Positions 35,166 to 49,300 of a DNA stretch of 64,000 nt are shown here, piece after piece. The notes beneath the pieces are model-generated. The model searched no databases. It had not been told where the DNA came from and saw only the letters and a list, made by a program, of their open reading frames with translations. Location: positions 1 through 64,000 of the forward strand of contig JAYMSP010000237.1 in NCBI GenBank assembly GCA_036897095.1. Direction: 5' to 3'. Both the position numbers and the translations under genes were made by a program. Position 1 is the first letter of the stretch. Each line of letters starts with the position of its first letter. The stretch is from Plantago elongata (lineage: Eukaryota > Streptophyta > Magnoliopsida > Lamiales > Plantaginaceae).

Positions 35166-38100
35166 TTTAACTTAAAATATATAATAAAAAACTAATAATG
35201 TGTCAAAACGTTCGTAGTCGAGTGGCAAGCTGAGACACTTCGTAATCAAGATGTCACAAATACAATTTTCCAAAATGAATGATATTTATCCTCTCTATAG
35301 AGATTTAGAGATTTATTGAAGGATTATTAATGATAAGTATTTATTCGATTGAATATTATAATTGTAATATCGTATTTAAAAAAAAGATAATGATGCCAAT
35401 AAATATTGTGGATTGATTGGGATAGAATTTGAGTTATCTTTCCCAACTGAAATTGAGTTCTTTTATAAAATATTCGATTTGAGTGGGGAGATGACCACTC
35501 CAGCGGCATGACAAAAATCCATTGATGTCATTGTTATTATAGGACATTTTTCATGGGAAAAAATTGATTGTATCATTAAATTAACACTCTACATTATCGT
35601 AATAACTATTTATTGATGTTTTCCATTATACGAAAACAATTTATACCACAGCAATAAATTTGGATCGAGTTTTCTCTCCCTCTGTTTTGAAAGAGCGAGT
35701 GAGCAATGGTTGTTTTCACGAATCTTTCCTTTTTCTTCCCTATGTGCATTGTTATCTGTGCAAGCATTGCATCCGTTAAAGATGGAAATTTTCTTGATAA
35801 TAGTATGCAATAGTACTACTATCATCAATTCATTATGATCATGTCAATTGACAAGTCATTTACTCCTATCTTCAATACAAAGTTACATCAAAATCTTTTA
35901 AACAAAAAAAGAAGAAGAGAAACAAGAAAAAAAGAACGATGGAAGATAAAATATGGGGTTAAATGAGTCAAGAAAGAACTCAAAAAAAGAATACACTAAT
36001 TTTCATGTTATGTTACTAGTTATAGGTCTTTACTTTAAATAGATGCTAAATAAGAAAATTTCTAAAACTGAATTGGTGGTCAATTTGTCCATGAGACGTG
36101 GCCAAATTGAGCCCTACACAATGTTTCAAAGAATTATGAGCGATATTTCTAGCTCATAGGTCATGATCTGTAATAAGCTAATGAATTTGGAAAATTCAAT
36201 CCATTAAAAAATCATAATGTATTAATGTAACAGTAAACAATCTAAGTTTAAACACTGTTTATCAAAACTAGCTGAAATGTTAACTGATAGATAATTAAAT
36301 AGTTGATAATTAGTTATATAGATTTTTTTTCAACAAACTTTTCAAATCAGTTAGTTTATTTAAAAAGTTGCGCGTTTACGTAATGAATTTTTTATAAAAA
36401 TAAAACTCATTAAGTTTAAAAACTAATTAAAAGTTAGTATGAAATATTACATTATTTTGAACAATAACAGTTCTAGCTCGAGCGAGGATTGAGGTTGCAT
36501 TAGTTGCCTATAAATATAATTATATAACTATAATGTGATCGTTTGATTACGGTCTCCCATACAAATTTATCTTAAAGCAAATTGCAGCAACGTAAAAAAA
36601 TAAATAATCTGTCATGATTAAATTCTTAGTCAGGATTATCGAGGATTATAGAAATGAGAGACCAGATTTAGCAGCAAACATGCTTTCTACCTAGTGTTAA
36701 ACATTCTTAAGAGCTGCGTTGGGCCAGGTTTGTTATTTAATCACCATCCAATAGATTCATTTCTAATTGAAATGGTCCAATTGCCAATCACACTGTCACA
36801 GAGAGACTATTATCTATTAATGTTACAATGAGAAATTAATTGAATTTTTCATGCTGCATGTGGGCCAAATAAATGAGAAATTAATAGGGTGGGACCTAAT
36901 CTTTCTTCGTCTACTAAATCTATGAAGAAAAATCAATAATACATCACATTATTTTTGGTAAAAGCAGTACCGGATTATCAATAATTGCCACATAATTATT
37001 ATCAAATTGTATATAGTAGAACTAATTAAAGTGTCAAGGAAGATTGTTATCTTGAAATATAAAAAAATAGGTCCATAAAGATTTGGTAGTACACGGGGTT
37101 GTTGTGATTGATAAAGATAAGTGTGTATTGGGTAATGTTTCATTCTAAATATTTAAAAAGAATTTAAGTTAAATATTACTACTGCATAGATTTGAATGTG
37201 AAGATTTTGCAACTTGCTACAAATAAATTGTACTCATATTTAAATTTCAAGCTCGCATTTTATCTTTGATAAATTGAATTTTATTTCACAGGGTCCCGGC
37301 TTTGAAACTTTAATTTATTTTTGTCCTTTTTCTTTTGTGTTTTCTTCTTGACTCAACAATCTATTACTTGAGTTGAGTTATTATTTGTCTGAAAATTTAT
37401 TAATTTTTCTCAACTATGTTTATTTTTTATATTATAAATAAATTATGTTTAGTTCAGTTCGGATCGAAAGAACATAACCATAATATCACAATGTAATGTC
37501 GAAGTCAATACTTCATAACTCAAATTTGATAATTAGTTACTACACCATCCACACCCAATTTAAACTTTTCAATTTTTATTTTCATTGTCTCAATCTCAAC
37601 TTGTCATATAAATGAAACATCATGCATACTTACTCTATATAGAATATACATATTTTATTTTTACTCTTTTTTTTCATATTTATACCGTATACAATATATA
37701 TTTCTTATCAATTATTCTAACTTTTTATATAATATGGTCCTAAAACTCGTATACTTATACTCATGGGTTGAGCCTAAAATGTATGAAGTATTTATCAACT
37801 CCGAAACTCTTGCTCGACTCAGTGTTGGTTTGAATTGCTCTCGAACGGCATGCTTCTTGCTAATTTGGTGAGGAAGCTAGTCATAGAAATTGTGTGTTTA
37901 GTCATCATACAACATATAGTAGTCCCTCATTTGAATCCGACAAAACCATATGTATGGGATAATATTTTTGTAAATTTGTAATGTCGTGTTGTTTCTTCCC
38001 TTTCTTGCGACTATCGCACCCACTAGAGGGATGGAGTTAATTGTAACTTTGAATTATTACCAAGTCAAACAAGAACCTAGCTAGCACGTGAAATATTGGC

Positions 38101-38171
38101 ACATGGATATGGAATGGGACTATACCAAGACTACGTTGCAAACACCAAAATGTCCAAGTTCTAAGTTTTAA
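35166..38171. other. Intergenic DNA, no gene seen
   Basis: Near 35212 GTAGTCGAGTGGCAAGC resembles the start of a tRNA-Ser but lacks a proper B box. Around 36245-36400 there are AGCTGAAATGTTAACTGATA-like phrases typical of old hAT MITEs, without clear ends. No gene is supported. Confidence 0.4.
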
Positions 38172-39547
38172 GGGAAATTTTTTATCCACACCAGAATATT
38201 GTAATTCACTTTAAATTTCACCATAATCTTTTTTTCATTCGTTCGGTACTAAAGTCTTTTAAATTTTTTGACGTTATACCAAAAAATTAACGGTGTTAAT
38301 CGTCAAGTTAGTTGACCGTTAAACCTTTCAAAAAATTCACTTCTACATCAAAACCTTAAAAAAAAATCACTATTACATCAAGACCATTCATTCTTTCACT
38401 CATTTAATCATTCACTTGGAATTGACCTCAAAAAATAAAAAATTGTAATAAAAAATATTCCTCATTATTTTTAATCACATCCTTCTAGATTTTTTATTTA
38501 TTTATATATATCCATAGTTTTGGACCGGAGAAAGGGAGTATATACTTTCAATTGAACGTGAATATCCGAAAAGTTTACCGAAAGGAGGAAGTCGGCCTCA
38601 AAAGAATGAACATACAATGACTCATGAAACGAGCTCTTGAACCAGGGAAAATGAATTGCCTGTCATTTTGCATGATTTAGTTATAGAATAAGATGGTAAA
38701 CTATATAAAGATCTATGAGACCAACAAATGACCAAAAGGGAAACATGATGAAAAATATGCAAGGATAATAAAGCTAGTAGGTGTATGCATGCTCTTTAGA
38801 ATTGTATGTTCAATTTTGGACTATAGCATTGTAAAGCTGAATAACATATCATAACCAAATCGTGTTAGTATGAAAAAGTCATCACTTATCACCATTCCAA
38901 TCAAAATTACTCCCACCGTCAAACACAAATGCCGAATATGCGTTTGGACCAAAAGTAAAACATACGACCTTGCTTTATGTCATGGGAAGTCGATGATCCA
39001 TGTTCGGGTTTAAGATAATGCATGTGTTCACTTACGTATACAAACAATTTACTGCATAAACAATACAACTTAACTAAAATAGGGCAAGTGAAGGCAGACT
39101 ATTTGGTGAGACAACTTGAACTACAGTCTAAACCAAGACAAAAATAGATGGTTGTCGAATATAGTATCATGATTAGCATAAATACATGTATACTCCCCGC
39201 GAGCAAAACTTAACAGACAAAAACTTCCACAGAACATCATTAGCATCTTTAGCATACATAGATATATACTCCTCCATACATAGAACATCACACGAAAAAA
39301 TTAAGTGAGAAAAAGAATAAATGGTTTTGATGTAACCGTGATTTTTTTAAAGGTTTTGGTGTAAAAGTAAATTTTTAAAAAGGTTTAACAGTCAACTAAC
39401 GGTCAATTAATTAGACGACTAACGATGTTAAAGTTTTGGTGTAACGTTAAAAAATTTGAAAAGTTTTAGCATCGGATGAAAAAAAAAAGGAGTTATCGTG
39501 TAATTTTAAAGTGAGCTAAAAGGTTTTGGCGTATACAAAATTTTCCC
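38172..39547. mobile_element. Non-autonomous Mutator-like element with long TIRs
   Basis: The two ends are inverted copies of each other over about 250 bp: left 38172-38420, right about 39295-39547. Both start GGGAAA(A/T)TTT inwards and share TTGACCGTTA, GTTAAACCTTT and ATCAAAACCATT-like phrases. The flanking 9-mers AAGTTTTAA (38163-38171) and AACTTTTAA (39548-39556) match at 8 of 9 bases, the target-duplication length of Mutator elements. The ~880-bp interior has no transposase and no long frame. It includes GGACCGGAGAAAGGGAGTA near 38522, which looks like one end of a Stowaway MITE, so one element may have landed in another. Divergence of the arms points to an old insertion. Confidence 0.85.
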
Positions 39548-40443
39548 AACTTTTAATGATGGAGTGATGTCCATGAAATCGATATCCTTGTCCACCAACC
39601 ATGACTTGATATGCAAACTAATAAATTTTGGATATAGCTGGCCACATTGAATCAGAAAATATGTGATCCTTTGATTTCTTTATAGCAGAGGATCCATGCG
39701 CATCTCTTTCCAGGAAAATGATTAATTTACCAGATATGAGAATATACCATAAGGTCAGTTTAGATGTAAAGTGGTATTGGTGGAGGACTAAATTAATTGT
39801 AATCTTAACTTTGTAAAAAATATGAGAACATACCAAACAAGCACCATTGTCGTGTTACGCGTGTTCAGATACTATCCAAAAAACGACTTTAATATCGTGA
39901 GGGTTGATGGATACTAATACCAAACCAGTACGCACCAAAATGCGGACAACGGTAAAATAGACACTACCGGATTTTATTTTGGAATTGAGGGTGGAGTGTA
40001 TCCTAGTATGAAACTGGTTATGAGATTTGAGATTCTTTTTCGGTGGAGAAGATGAGCTGATTAAGGTGCATTTTGAGCATGTTCTGGTGATAAAGCATTA
40101 CTGGCACTGAGTTACGGGGTTTTGTGTCAGTTCTGATGGATGTATTTTGGTTTGGATGATTTTTAGCTGTGATTTAGTTTTTGATTATATGGTTTGGACG
40201 TTATGGGTCTACTTCCTTTGTAATTTTGTCGATTAAAAAAAAGTAATGTATAAGAATATACCTTTTTAAAGAAAATTATATTTACTTGAATTCGAACTCC
40301 ATAGTGTTTTTTTTATTTAAACAAAATGATTAACATATTACACGAAAAAACGTCTCATATATACATAAGAATATATCAAAACGACTAGTTATGTACATCC
40401 ATACTAGATGGTAGAACGGAAAACTGCTTCCTAACATCGATTC
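39548..40443. other. Intergenic DNA, no gene seen
   Basis: No convincing frame or RNA gene. Confidence 0.4.
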
Positions 40444-41030
40444 TGTTAGGTTCCAACAATGCAAATCAACCCAAATTCAATCTAACAAGCTCCAAACCAA
40501 CCAACAAATAAACGCAAGAAGATAAGTAAACACACAACACAATATTTACGTGGTATGACAATTGCCTATGTCCACAAAATACCAATATTTCTATTAACCT
40601 AGATCCAAAACGCAGTATACAAGAAATCGACCATACTACCAAGCTGTCCAGCTCCGTTATCTCTTCCTCACCGTGTTTCTCTCTAGAAATCTCAATGTGT
40701 TTGTATATATTTTCTCATGATTTATTCTAGTACCTACATGTGTATATATAGTAGATGAAATCAACATATATTCCTTTTCCTAACAACAAAAGAATTCTAT
40801 TTTAACTAGAAAAGAAAACTTTGTCTTCAAGTAAAAGAATTCCAGTTAGATTCGACTTCTAACTGTCTCATGTGTCTTCAGTGTTGTCGTCACACTACAC
40901 ATCTCCAGTGTTTCCAGTGTTATATCTCCAGTGTTTCCAGTGTTATATCCAAGTGTCTCTAGTACACTCTAACACCACATCACACCACACACCGTTTATC
41001 CTTACATTTGATATTAAACTAACAGACTTC
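40444..41030 (+). mobile_element. Solo LTR-type fossil, copy 2 (copia-like)
   Basis: Starts TGTTAGGTTCCAAC and follows the copy at 27357-27945 over nearly its whole length in the same orientation. Near the right end it carries a small local duplication of the phrase ATCTCCAGTGTTTCCAGTGTT that the other copy lacks. No internal region or partner LTR is present. The right boundary is approximate. Confidence 0.5.
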
Positions 41031-42951
41031 ACAGATCCCACACCTAAAAAGTTGATTGATGTGCTACAGATTCGTCTAGTGACATATATGGAACTTATGC
41101 ATGGAATCTCAACAATATATAGTTCTCTAATGGCAAGCATCTAAGGACGATGGTGCCATGTTCCTGCCCTGCTTAAACCATAAGGAACATAGAGTTAGCT
41201 TTTGGAATATTTGTAGCGAGCGAAGTAATATATATGACATGTTAATCTCACAATTGCGACAAAATCATTGTTTCATCATTTCCACAATTTAAAGAAGAAA
41301 GAAAGAAATTATTGAAAGTTAAGTGATATTCATAGTCTGCTTCAAAAAGAAAAAGAAAAACACGAAGTCATGGTTCGATGGGCTTTCGCTTGTCGATGAT
41401 GCATGTGGAAAATAAACATTTTAGTGTGACAAATTTAGACTTAGGATCGTCAGGCTAGCCGTCCCTCTCACTTGTCGTTGGCCCGTTGCCAAACAAAGAA
41501 CTCATTCAACTATAGATCATTTAATTCTGATATTTTTTCCAGCAAGGCTGATCATATTAGCCTGTACAATGTTGGGCCAGCGTTACACTGAACTTATATA
41601 ATCCGTTCCTGCGTAAGCAATTACGTCAATCAATCTATCACGATTACTAATTATAACAACAAAAGAGGGAGGTGAAATAAGAGAAATGAGAACACAAAAA
41701 AAATACTGTTATCCTTAATTAAAAACGCGATTTAGAACCTCAATTTGATTTATCAGGCATCGTTCTTTGTTTTAAAATGTTCATATATAGCTCTCTTATT
41801 TTGTTTCGAAAAGGTCATATAGTGGTCCAAATATTGTTTGATTTATAGAGGGGGGCACTGTAGACCATGCCACATGTGCCTTGTGATCTTACATATATCA
41901 ATGCCGCTTTCTTCAATACCCTTTTTATTTTTTGCTCTTTTAATAGTATATATTAGATTTGATTCTATTAGAGATGGCATGTATTAAAGTTTCAGTTCAG
42001 CTCAATTATATTTTTTTATAATTATCACAATAATGCCGATAAAATTTGGAGCAGTGTATTTGTCGATTCATATGTATTCATTTGCTGGAAACGTGACCTG
42101 AGCAAGACTAGTTTTGATATACAACATCAGTCAAAATGCATATGATTTTATGATATAATATAATTCTGCCATCATCATCCTCATCGTGATGCAGCAAAGA
42201 TTGAAAAGTCTTGCTTGAACTATAACACAAGTAGGGAAATACTCCTATGTTAGCCATGGCACATATATTCACATTATATCTTATGTTTATTGGGTAATAT
42301 TATACGTTGAACACAATTTAATAGTATAGTATAATGTTCGTAAACTGTTCACATTCCTCAAATAAATAATAAGGGTTCGACGTTCAATTCGATAATACCT
42401 GAATATTTTCCATTCGGTCAGCTCAAACTCGAACTAAGTGTTGACCGAACTTTTTCACGAATATTTTGTAAACGTTCGATTCATGACCACCCATGTGAAA
42501 TAACAATAGTAACTACTTCATATACGTTTTCTATCATTTTAAAAGTGCCAATAAGTTAATAATCCATCCATCCCAAATCAACTCCTCACATATTTAATTT
42601 AATTTGAGACGTATCAATTTCGACATCCCTCAAATGAAAAATATATCTCATACTTTATTCACGACACAAGAACCAATTAAAAACCAAACAAGAAACCTGA
42701 TATGGTTATGGTACGAACTTCTAAGTATCAAATTTAACCCATCCGAGTTAGGGTCGACCAATATTCGGTGAGTGATTCCGAGTGAAGAAACCAAAATTGA
42801 AATCAACCAACTTTCTTATGCGGATTACGATTGATCATTGTGTCGGGCCTTACTGGACTGAGAAGTTTCACAATTTTTTGACCTTTCAACCTATCCCTAT
42901 ATAAAGGATTAGTCCGTTGATAATTCTAGAAAGCTAGAGTATTACCGGATT
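41031..42951. other. Intergenic DNA, no gene seen
   Basis: Near 42562-42600 ATCCATCCATCCCAAATCAACTCC resembles one Stowaway end, without a partner. The remainder shows no gene. Confidence 0.4.
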
Positions 42952-43033
42952 GGCCCATAATCAACCCAAGGTCTCTTTCCAAGTGAAATTCGGCCCAATA
43001 TGTTAAAAGAACGAGAATTCTGCAAGGGTTTAA
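42952..43033 (+). promoter_or_regulatory. Site II and telo-box elements upstream of SAS10
   Basis: GGCCCA occurs at 42952-42957 and 42992-42997 (site II type) and AGGGTTTAA at 43025-43033 (telo-box type). This pairing is well known in promoters of plant ribosomal-protein and ribosome-biogenesis genes, which fits the SAS10 gene that follows. A leader intron is likely from about 43128 (CTCCG|GTCAGT) to 43312 (TTACAG|GTG). Confidence 0.6.
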
Positions 43034-43371
43034 CCGAAAGCTAACCTGAACCGACCTCAATTGAATTTAGTGGGTTTAGCTTCCACCGCCACTTCTTCTC
43101 CGGCGAATTACTACTTCATATTCTCCGGTCAGTATCTTCATGCTTCAATTATCGTTCATTTGTGCTCTATTATTCTGATTTCGCCCATGTACAAAAAATC
43201 AACTGAGCTATGTTCATAAATTCATGTTTGAACTTTTGCTCAGCTGTATATTCATCATCTAATTTGATACTAGCTTGATTCTCCTTGTTCTGATTGATTA
43301 TTTTGTTACAGGTGTTGATTCTAGACAGCTTTAGCTATTTGGCATTAGTGTATTATTAGCTACACATAATC

Positions 43372-46300
43372 ATGGGAAGGAGAGCAAAGTTCAGGAAGAG
43401 GCCAGATGATGGTTCCGAAAAGAAAAAGGTAGCTCGGTTACATTCCGATGACGATGACATGATGAATGACGAAATCGATGCATGTATGTGCTTGTATATG
43501 TGTCGCTTTAATGCTGCATTTGGTTCATTTTGGCTTCTAGATTATTGATTGGTCGTTTTCGTGTTTTGTTGCTCTAGTTCACAAGCAGAGAGATATGGTG
43601 CCACTAAACATGAATGGGGATTCGGAAGACTCTGATGGTGAAAACGAACAGGCTGTGCTTCCGTTGGAGGTTGTAGTTCCTACTTATTGTTTAAGGCATT
43701 GATTTTTGAACATTAGTTGATATGAGACTAGGAGGTCATATGTTTAAATGGAACTTTTCCTTTGCCTGCCTGCTAAGATTCGGGTTGCAAGTCTGGTATT
43801 GCCATGACTGAAGATTTGTTGACATCATTTGTTAGAAATCTCCTTGATCATATTCAACCTGCTAAAGTTCCGTTGTCTGTGATGATAATCAGGATGATGA
43901 GGATGACAATGAAATTGAGGAAGCACCAAAGGGGCTTGAAGCAAAAAGTAAGATTCGTTGCTTGTAGAATATCCCTGAGGGTTCATTTTTAAAACTTGTG
44001 TGTAGAAGTGTGATATGTCTTTCCAATTTCCATAATGATTGTAATGAAGGTGAATAGTTTGGCTCCCCAATTTTTATGTGATGTATCTTGCTTACGATGT
44101 TTCCAGTATAACTTTCAAACCTGTTAATGGATTTTTCTGTACCTGAATGATGCTTTTTTGAAGAAGTCAAGAAAGAAACTAATGCATACATTTATGTATC
44201 TGTGCATACTACACAGTCCGCGTGGATGCTGCTGATGCACTTGTTCTTGTATACTGGCATATAAAAATATAAAATCTCTCCGGGGTGTTCTAATTCTCTG
44301 AATTCTATTAACTTGCACGATATGTCAACTTAGTATGTGAACTAATAAAAAAGGTTATGCTCTATCATCATTTATATATGACTGTTGTGCTGGCTTGGAC
44401 AATCCAGTAGTTTGAGGGGTCTGGGCATCTATATATTCATTAATGAGTATATGAGAGCCAATGAAGTTGAGCATTTTCTCTGCTGTGAATTTGGATTTAT
44501 TTTTGTATTTGTTTGATGTTTGCAGTTATGAGGGTCCAGAAGTTCATAAAAGATAAATATGGTGATCTTAATGACGAAGACCTTGATGAAGATGATGAAG
44601 TGGAAGTCGACGAGGGAATTTGGCAAAGAAAATCGGATTTGCATGGAGGAGATAACGATAATGATGTAAAATTCCTACTGCCTCTATTTTACTTTTTCTA
44701 CATACATGTGAAGATAAGGTGTAATAGTTTGATTCATTGAACTTAATTTTACCAGTGAAGTAGTGTCATACCCCTCTAATAACTTGAAATCTTGGATGAT
44801 GCCTTTAAAATCACAATTACTGTGTTTCTCACTGCCTGTGACCAATGATGAATGTGAAGTGACATAGGTCACTAGGTCTATATGTTTACATTGGCTGTTC
44901 TTAAGATTCTTGAACCCCTTCCCCCAGACCCCACCAAAAAACTAAACAAAAAAATTACTTGCCTGAACTGATAAATATTGAGATTGATCGTTTTTTTTGT
45001 TACTCAGTGTATTACCAAGGAAGCAATGTAGCCTTACCTATATCCTGCTAATTTAGGACTTACACCGAGTTATAACTGATATAGTGCTCGTAATCTCTAG
45101 ATCTTACAGAGTCTGAATAATATGTTGTTTCACATGTACATGATGATTTCTAAAGTCACAATCAAGTGATGGTGAAGATCTAGAGGAGAAAGAGGTGATG
45201 GAATTGCAAAATAAAAGAAAAGCTGGATTGTCACTGGCGGACTATGGCATTGCAGATGGAAGTGACAATGAGACTGAGAGGGAGCTCACATTCCAGGTAA
45301 TACTACGCAGTAACTCGTATTTTACATGTTAATATATTTCTGTTACCGCGTGACTCGCTTATCCTTGCCCTTATCAATTTTCGCATCTCTCAGGAGATGT
45401 TGGACGGTGCTAAACACACTGCAAAACCACACGACAAAGTAGATAAGGAGGATACTGGCATCACATATGAGACAGTAAAGGAAGATTTAAGCAGATTGAC
45501 CAAAGAAGAACAGATGGATGACTTTTACAGGTCAGATTACTCTTCCATTAACTTGACTCTCCTCTCTGCCTGATCTTAGTGAACCTATATGTTTGTCAAT
45601 TAGATGATTGAGCTGCTAGTAGTTTTTGCTCAGCGGTACACATTTGTTCAATTTTTGCCTTTACTATGTAATCGGATTAGCATACATTTATGGTGTCTGT
45701 GTATTGGTAAATGTATGGACATAGCTTATTATGTCCGAGAGTCAGAGAGATGTATTATTGGAAGATGGACTAAAATGTTATTGAAAGCTGATTTGGGAAT
45801 ATGAATCTGAAATTCTGAATTATTAGAGAAATTCTCATGGGTCCACAATTATTCATAGGTCTGTGCTATGGTGGAACAATACATGTCCATAAGTTGAACT
45901 GGTAGATTTTAGCATCGCATTGTGAGAACGTGTTCTGCTGTGGTAGGAAGAATGGTTACTGTTGAATGTCCTCCTCTGATGTCTAGTATTTCTCACTGCA
46001 GCTTAAAGACAAAGTAGCTGTTTCTGAATATCATCTGTTTTGGTCTTTTAGTTTTGAACTAATGTTTTAGGATAGAATATCAAGTCATGTGACTTACCTG
46101 TCATCATACAACCAGCTAAATTCCCACTCCCCCCATCTTTATCTAAATTTTCACATGTTTCATCGTTCAAGTAGCTTTAGTTACTGGAGTTGCCCCTCTT
46201 CCTGCATCTTTTTCCTGACAGAGTCAATATATGTCATGTTTGTAATTGTTGTTTAGCGACTACTTGTTAAAATTTTCCTACTAATTAGTTTCATTAATTT

Positions 46301-49300
46301 ACTTATGATGCCTGTTAATTTTTTGGTTAATTACTGCTTTTGCAGCGCTACTCCTGAATTGGTGGGCTACTTGACAGGCCTGGGTGATGCTCTTGATCAG
46401 CTTGAAAACGAAGTTAATCCTCTCCTAAACAGAGTATGTAAAGGCCTTGTCCAGTTATCTAATAATACCTTCACTGTCTCTTGTCTGTGTTCAAGCAAGT
46501 TTTCATAGATCTGAGGAGGAATTAGGAAAGTATGAAACCTTCATATACTATTTAATAAAAAAGAACACCAGCAAACTAGTATTTAGGTATGAGACTATTG
46601 GTTGATTAGTCATTTTCAGGAGTAACATCTTATGTATATCATGAAAATTGAAATGAACTAGGTGCTTTACCAGACTAGAAATTTACACACACACCTTCAC
46701 GCAGACACACAGTAATAGTGTGACTAATCAATTCAGTAATAGTGTGACTAATCAATTCAGTAATAGTGTGACTAATCAATTCACATTTGTTTCATACACT
46801 CATTAGTTTGGTTTTGAAGTAATTTTATTTTTCAACTTAGATTTAATTGTTGTCAATGATAATGACCTTGATTACTTATATAGATTAAAGGAAGAGACAG
46901 CCCAAAGAATGGCGGGATGCACTATCTCGAGGTGAAGCAGCTGTTGTTGCAGTCATACTGCCAAGCTATAACCTTTTATCTTCTTCTGAAGTCTGAAGGA
47001 CATCCAGTCCGTGATCATCCAATTTCTGATCGTTTAGTGGAAATCAGTAGCTTACTAAGAAAGGTTGTTGTTTCTAGTCATTCTGCGATATTGATGCATG
47101 TCTTGCAGATATTTTTATTTTTTTGTTTGTAATTGTGAAAGTTTCTTGTGCATGCGAACTTGGTATAAGCCTCATTTTGGTAGCATTTTTTTTTGCTTAA
47201 ACACCTTTGGCTATATGTGGTGATCTTTTCTCCTTTTCTCGGGAGCAGATGAAAGAAATGGATGCAAATCTTCCTTTTGATATGGAGGAGATCTTAAAGA
47301 AGGCAACATGTGACGTATCAGTTGTGAACATAGTGGAGAAGAGTGCTACTGAAACATCTGATAATGAACCCAGTCAGATGATTTCTAGAGCATCTCCTGA
47401 AGGACAGCCATCAGTTGAGGTAGGTTTTTATTGTACAATTTTTTCATTGGCCATCTTCTACAACCTCACTTAGTTATGTGTGTTCGTATGTGAATGACTA
47501 CATAACTGCATATGGAACTTGTACAATATTATAGCCTCATCTATGTGTTCTTTTTGTTTGTGTAACAACTTATAGCCCAATGAAGCAGCTCCGCTGAAGA
47601 TTAGTTCAACAAAGCATGAACGGCATAGTGAATATCAAGTATGTTACTCATTCTGGATTTCCAAGTACCTGTGTTTTTTAGCATCTAATAACCTTTTAAA
47701 GTGATTAGCTAGCTCACATATGATGTAATTATATGTGGCAGGATAAGCAAGTTGGTCTACAGAGCATGGAAATGTTGAAAGTGAGGGCTGCGCTCGAAGA
47801 AAAGTTGAAGCAGAAAGGTGTTTTTAGTTCCATTGCACCAAAGAATGTCCGAGTTAAAGACCATGCACCCCCAGTGAATAGGTAACATATGACCTAGATC
47901 CATGTATATATACATACATTTTGTTCTACTAGTTAGTTCTACTTATCGCAATATTCTGACAAAGAAGCATGGTCCTGATTTTTTTTCTTAGACAACTTGA
48001 GACACTAGATGATTTTGATGATGATGCCATGGAGGTAGATGGGGTTGCAAATCATGCGAGTGTTATCCTGCGTCAGCCCAAATTGCGCCAGCCCAAAATG
48101 GTATGCATTCGTAGATGTCTCACCAGACATTGTAGTATTTCTTATGGAAGATAGATAATTCTCCCTCTTTTTTAAGGGTAAAATTAAGATCCATTTTATT
48201 TAAAATTAGCTCTCTGTGTGTCTCGTTTCTACACTTCTATATTAAATTAGTCACAAGTTTTCCTTAAAATGCAGGGTAATTACCACTGTAAAAGAGTGAT
48301 CCTGTACGTTTTCAAAATCTACTAAATCAGTGGACGAGCATGATATTTCCCAACATACCGACCAGTAAATTAGTCAAGTCACCTACTGTTCAGTGTTCAC
48401 TAAAAAACAAACAGGAACTATTGTGCTTATACTTCACTTGTATCATTCTGCATCTGGATGTGTTGTTAGGGCCACTGAATTAATCTGTTGTCTCTGCTCT
48501 AGATGGGCATTAATTAGTTATGGGAACTTATTGATCATTGGATCCATTGACAGGTTATATCTGGTGATGCTGATATACCAAACCGGAGTGATCTTGGGGA
48601 GAGACGACGGAAGCATGACGAACGTATGCATGATATTGAAGTGAAACGAAGTAAGTATGAGCAAGAAGACCTGTCAAGTGATGGAGATGCAAATACAAAT
48701 GGGGATTCAGACCCAGATTCTGATTTGGAATACCTCAAACAAGTTCAATGCCTGCGTGCTGCAAAGCTTGCTGAAAAGTCTAACAAATACTCAAGGTACT
48801 TTTATATCAATAGAATTGACTTGTTTTCATGATCAGTTGAATGCAAATTGGTGAAGGTCTCTAGCATGACAACAAAGGTTTTTGTTTGTTTTGGATTCTA
48901 GTATGTGAATGGAGTTTTTTTGTTTGTTTTTCTTTATTTCCCCCCTGGTTCTGTGATGCTCATTGGCACATTGCATGTTTGCTTAGTTGTTAACCAGAGA
49001 TCCTTTATTGCAACTTATGTGTTTAAATTTGAAATTGTACATTAACATCTGCAGAACATCAGAGCTTCCCTCCTTTGAAGAAACTGCTGATGGAAAACGC
49101 CATATTACGACTCAGGTACATTAGTTATTTTAGTAAAAAAATCAAGTTTCAAAGCTAACCATCCGATTCTGGAATCTCATTTCTTTCAGCATATAATTAG
49201 ACCTACTTTATCCTAATGAATAACACATTTTAATTGAGAATCCAAATTATTTGATTTATTACATCAGCCGTCTTTCATGGGCTATAAATGTAACATTTCA

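Noticed and set aside
35207-35275. Possible tRNA-Ser start (GTAGTCGAGTGGCAAGC)
   Set aside because: Only the first part resembles a tRNA; there is no proper B box and the arms do not pair.
48640-48660. GTAAGTATGAG inside SAS10 exon 13 as a splice donor
   Set aside because: The frame stays open through it and the continuing protein matches the expected acidic Sas10 region, so it is read as exon, not intron.
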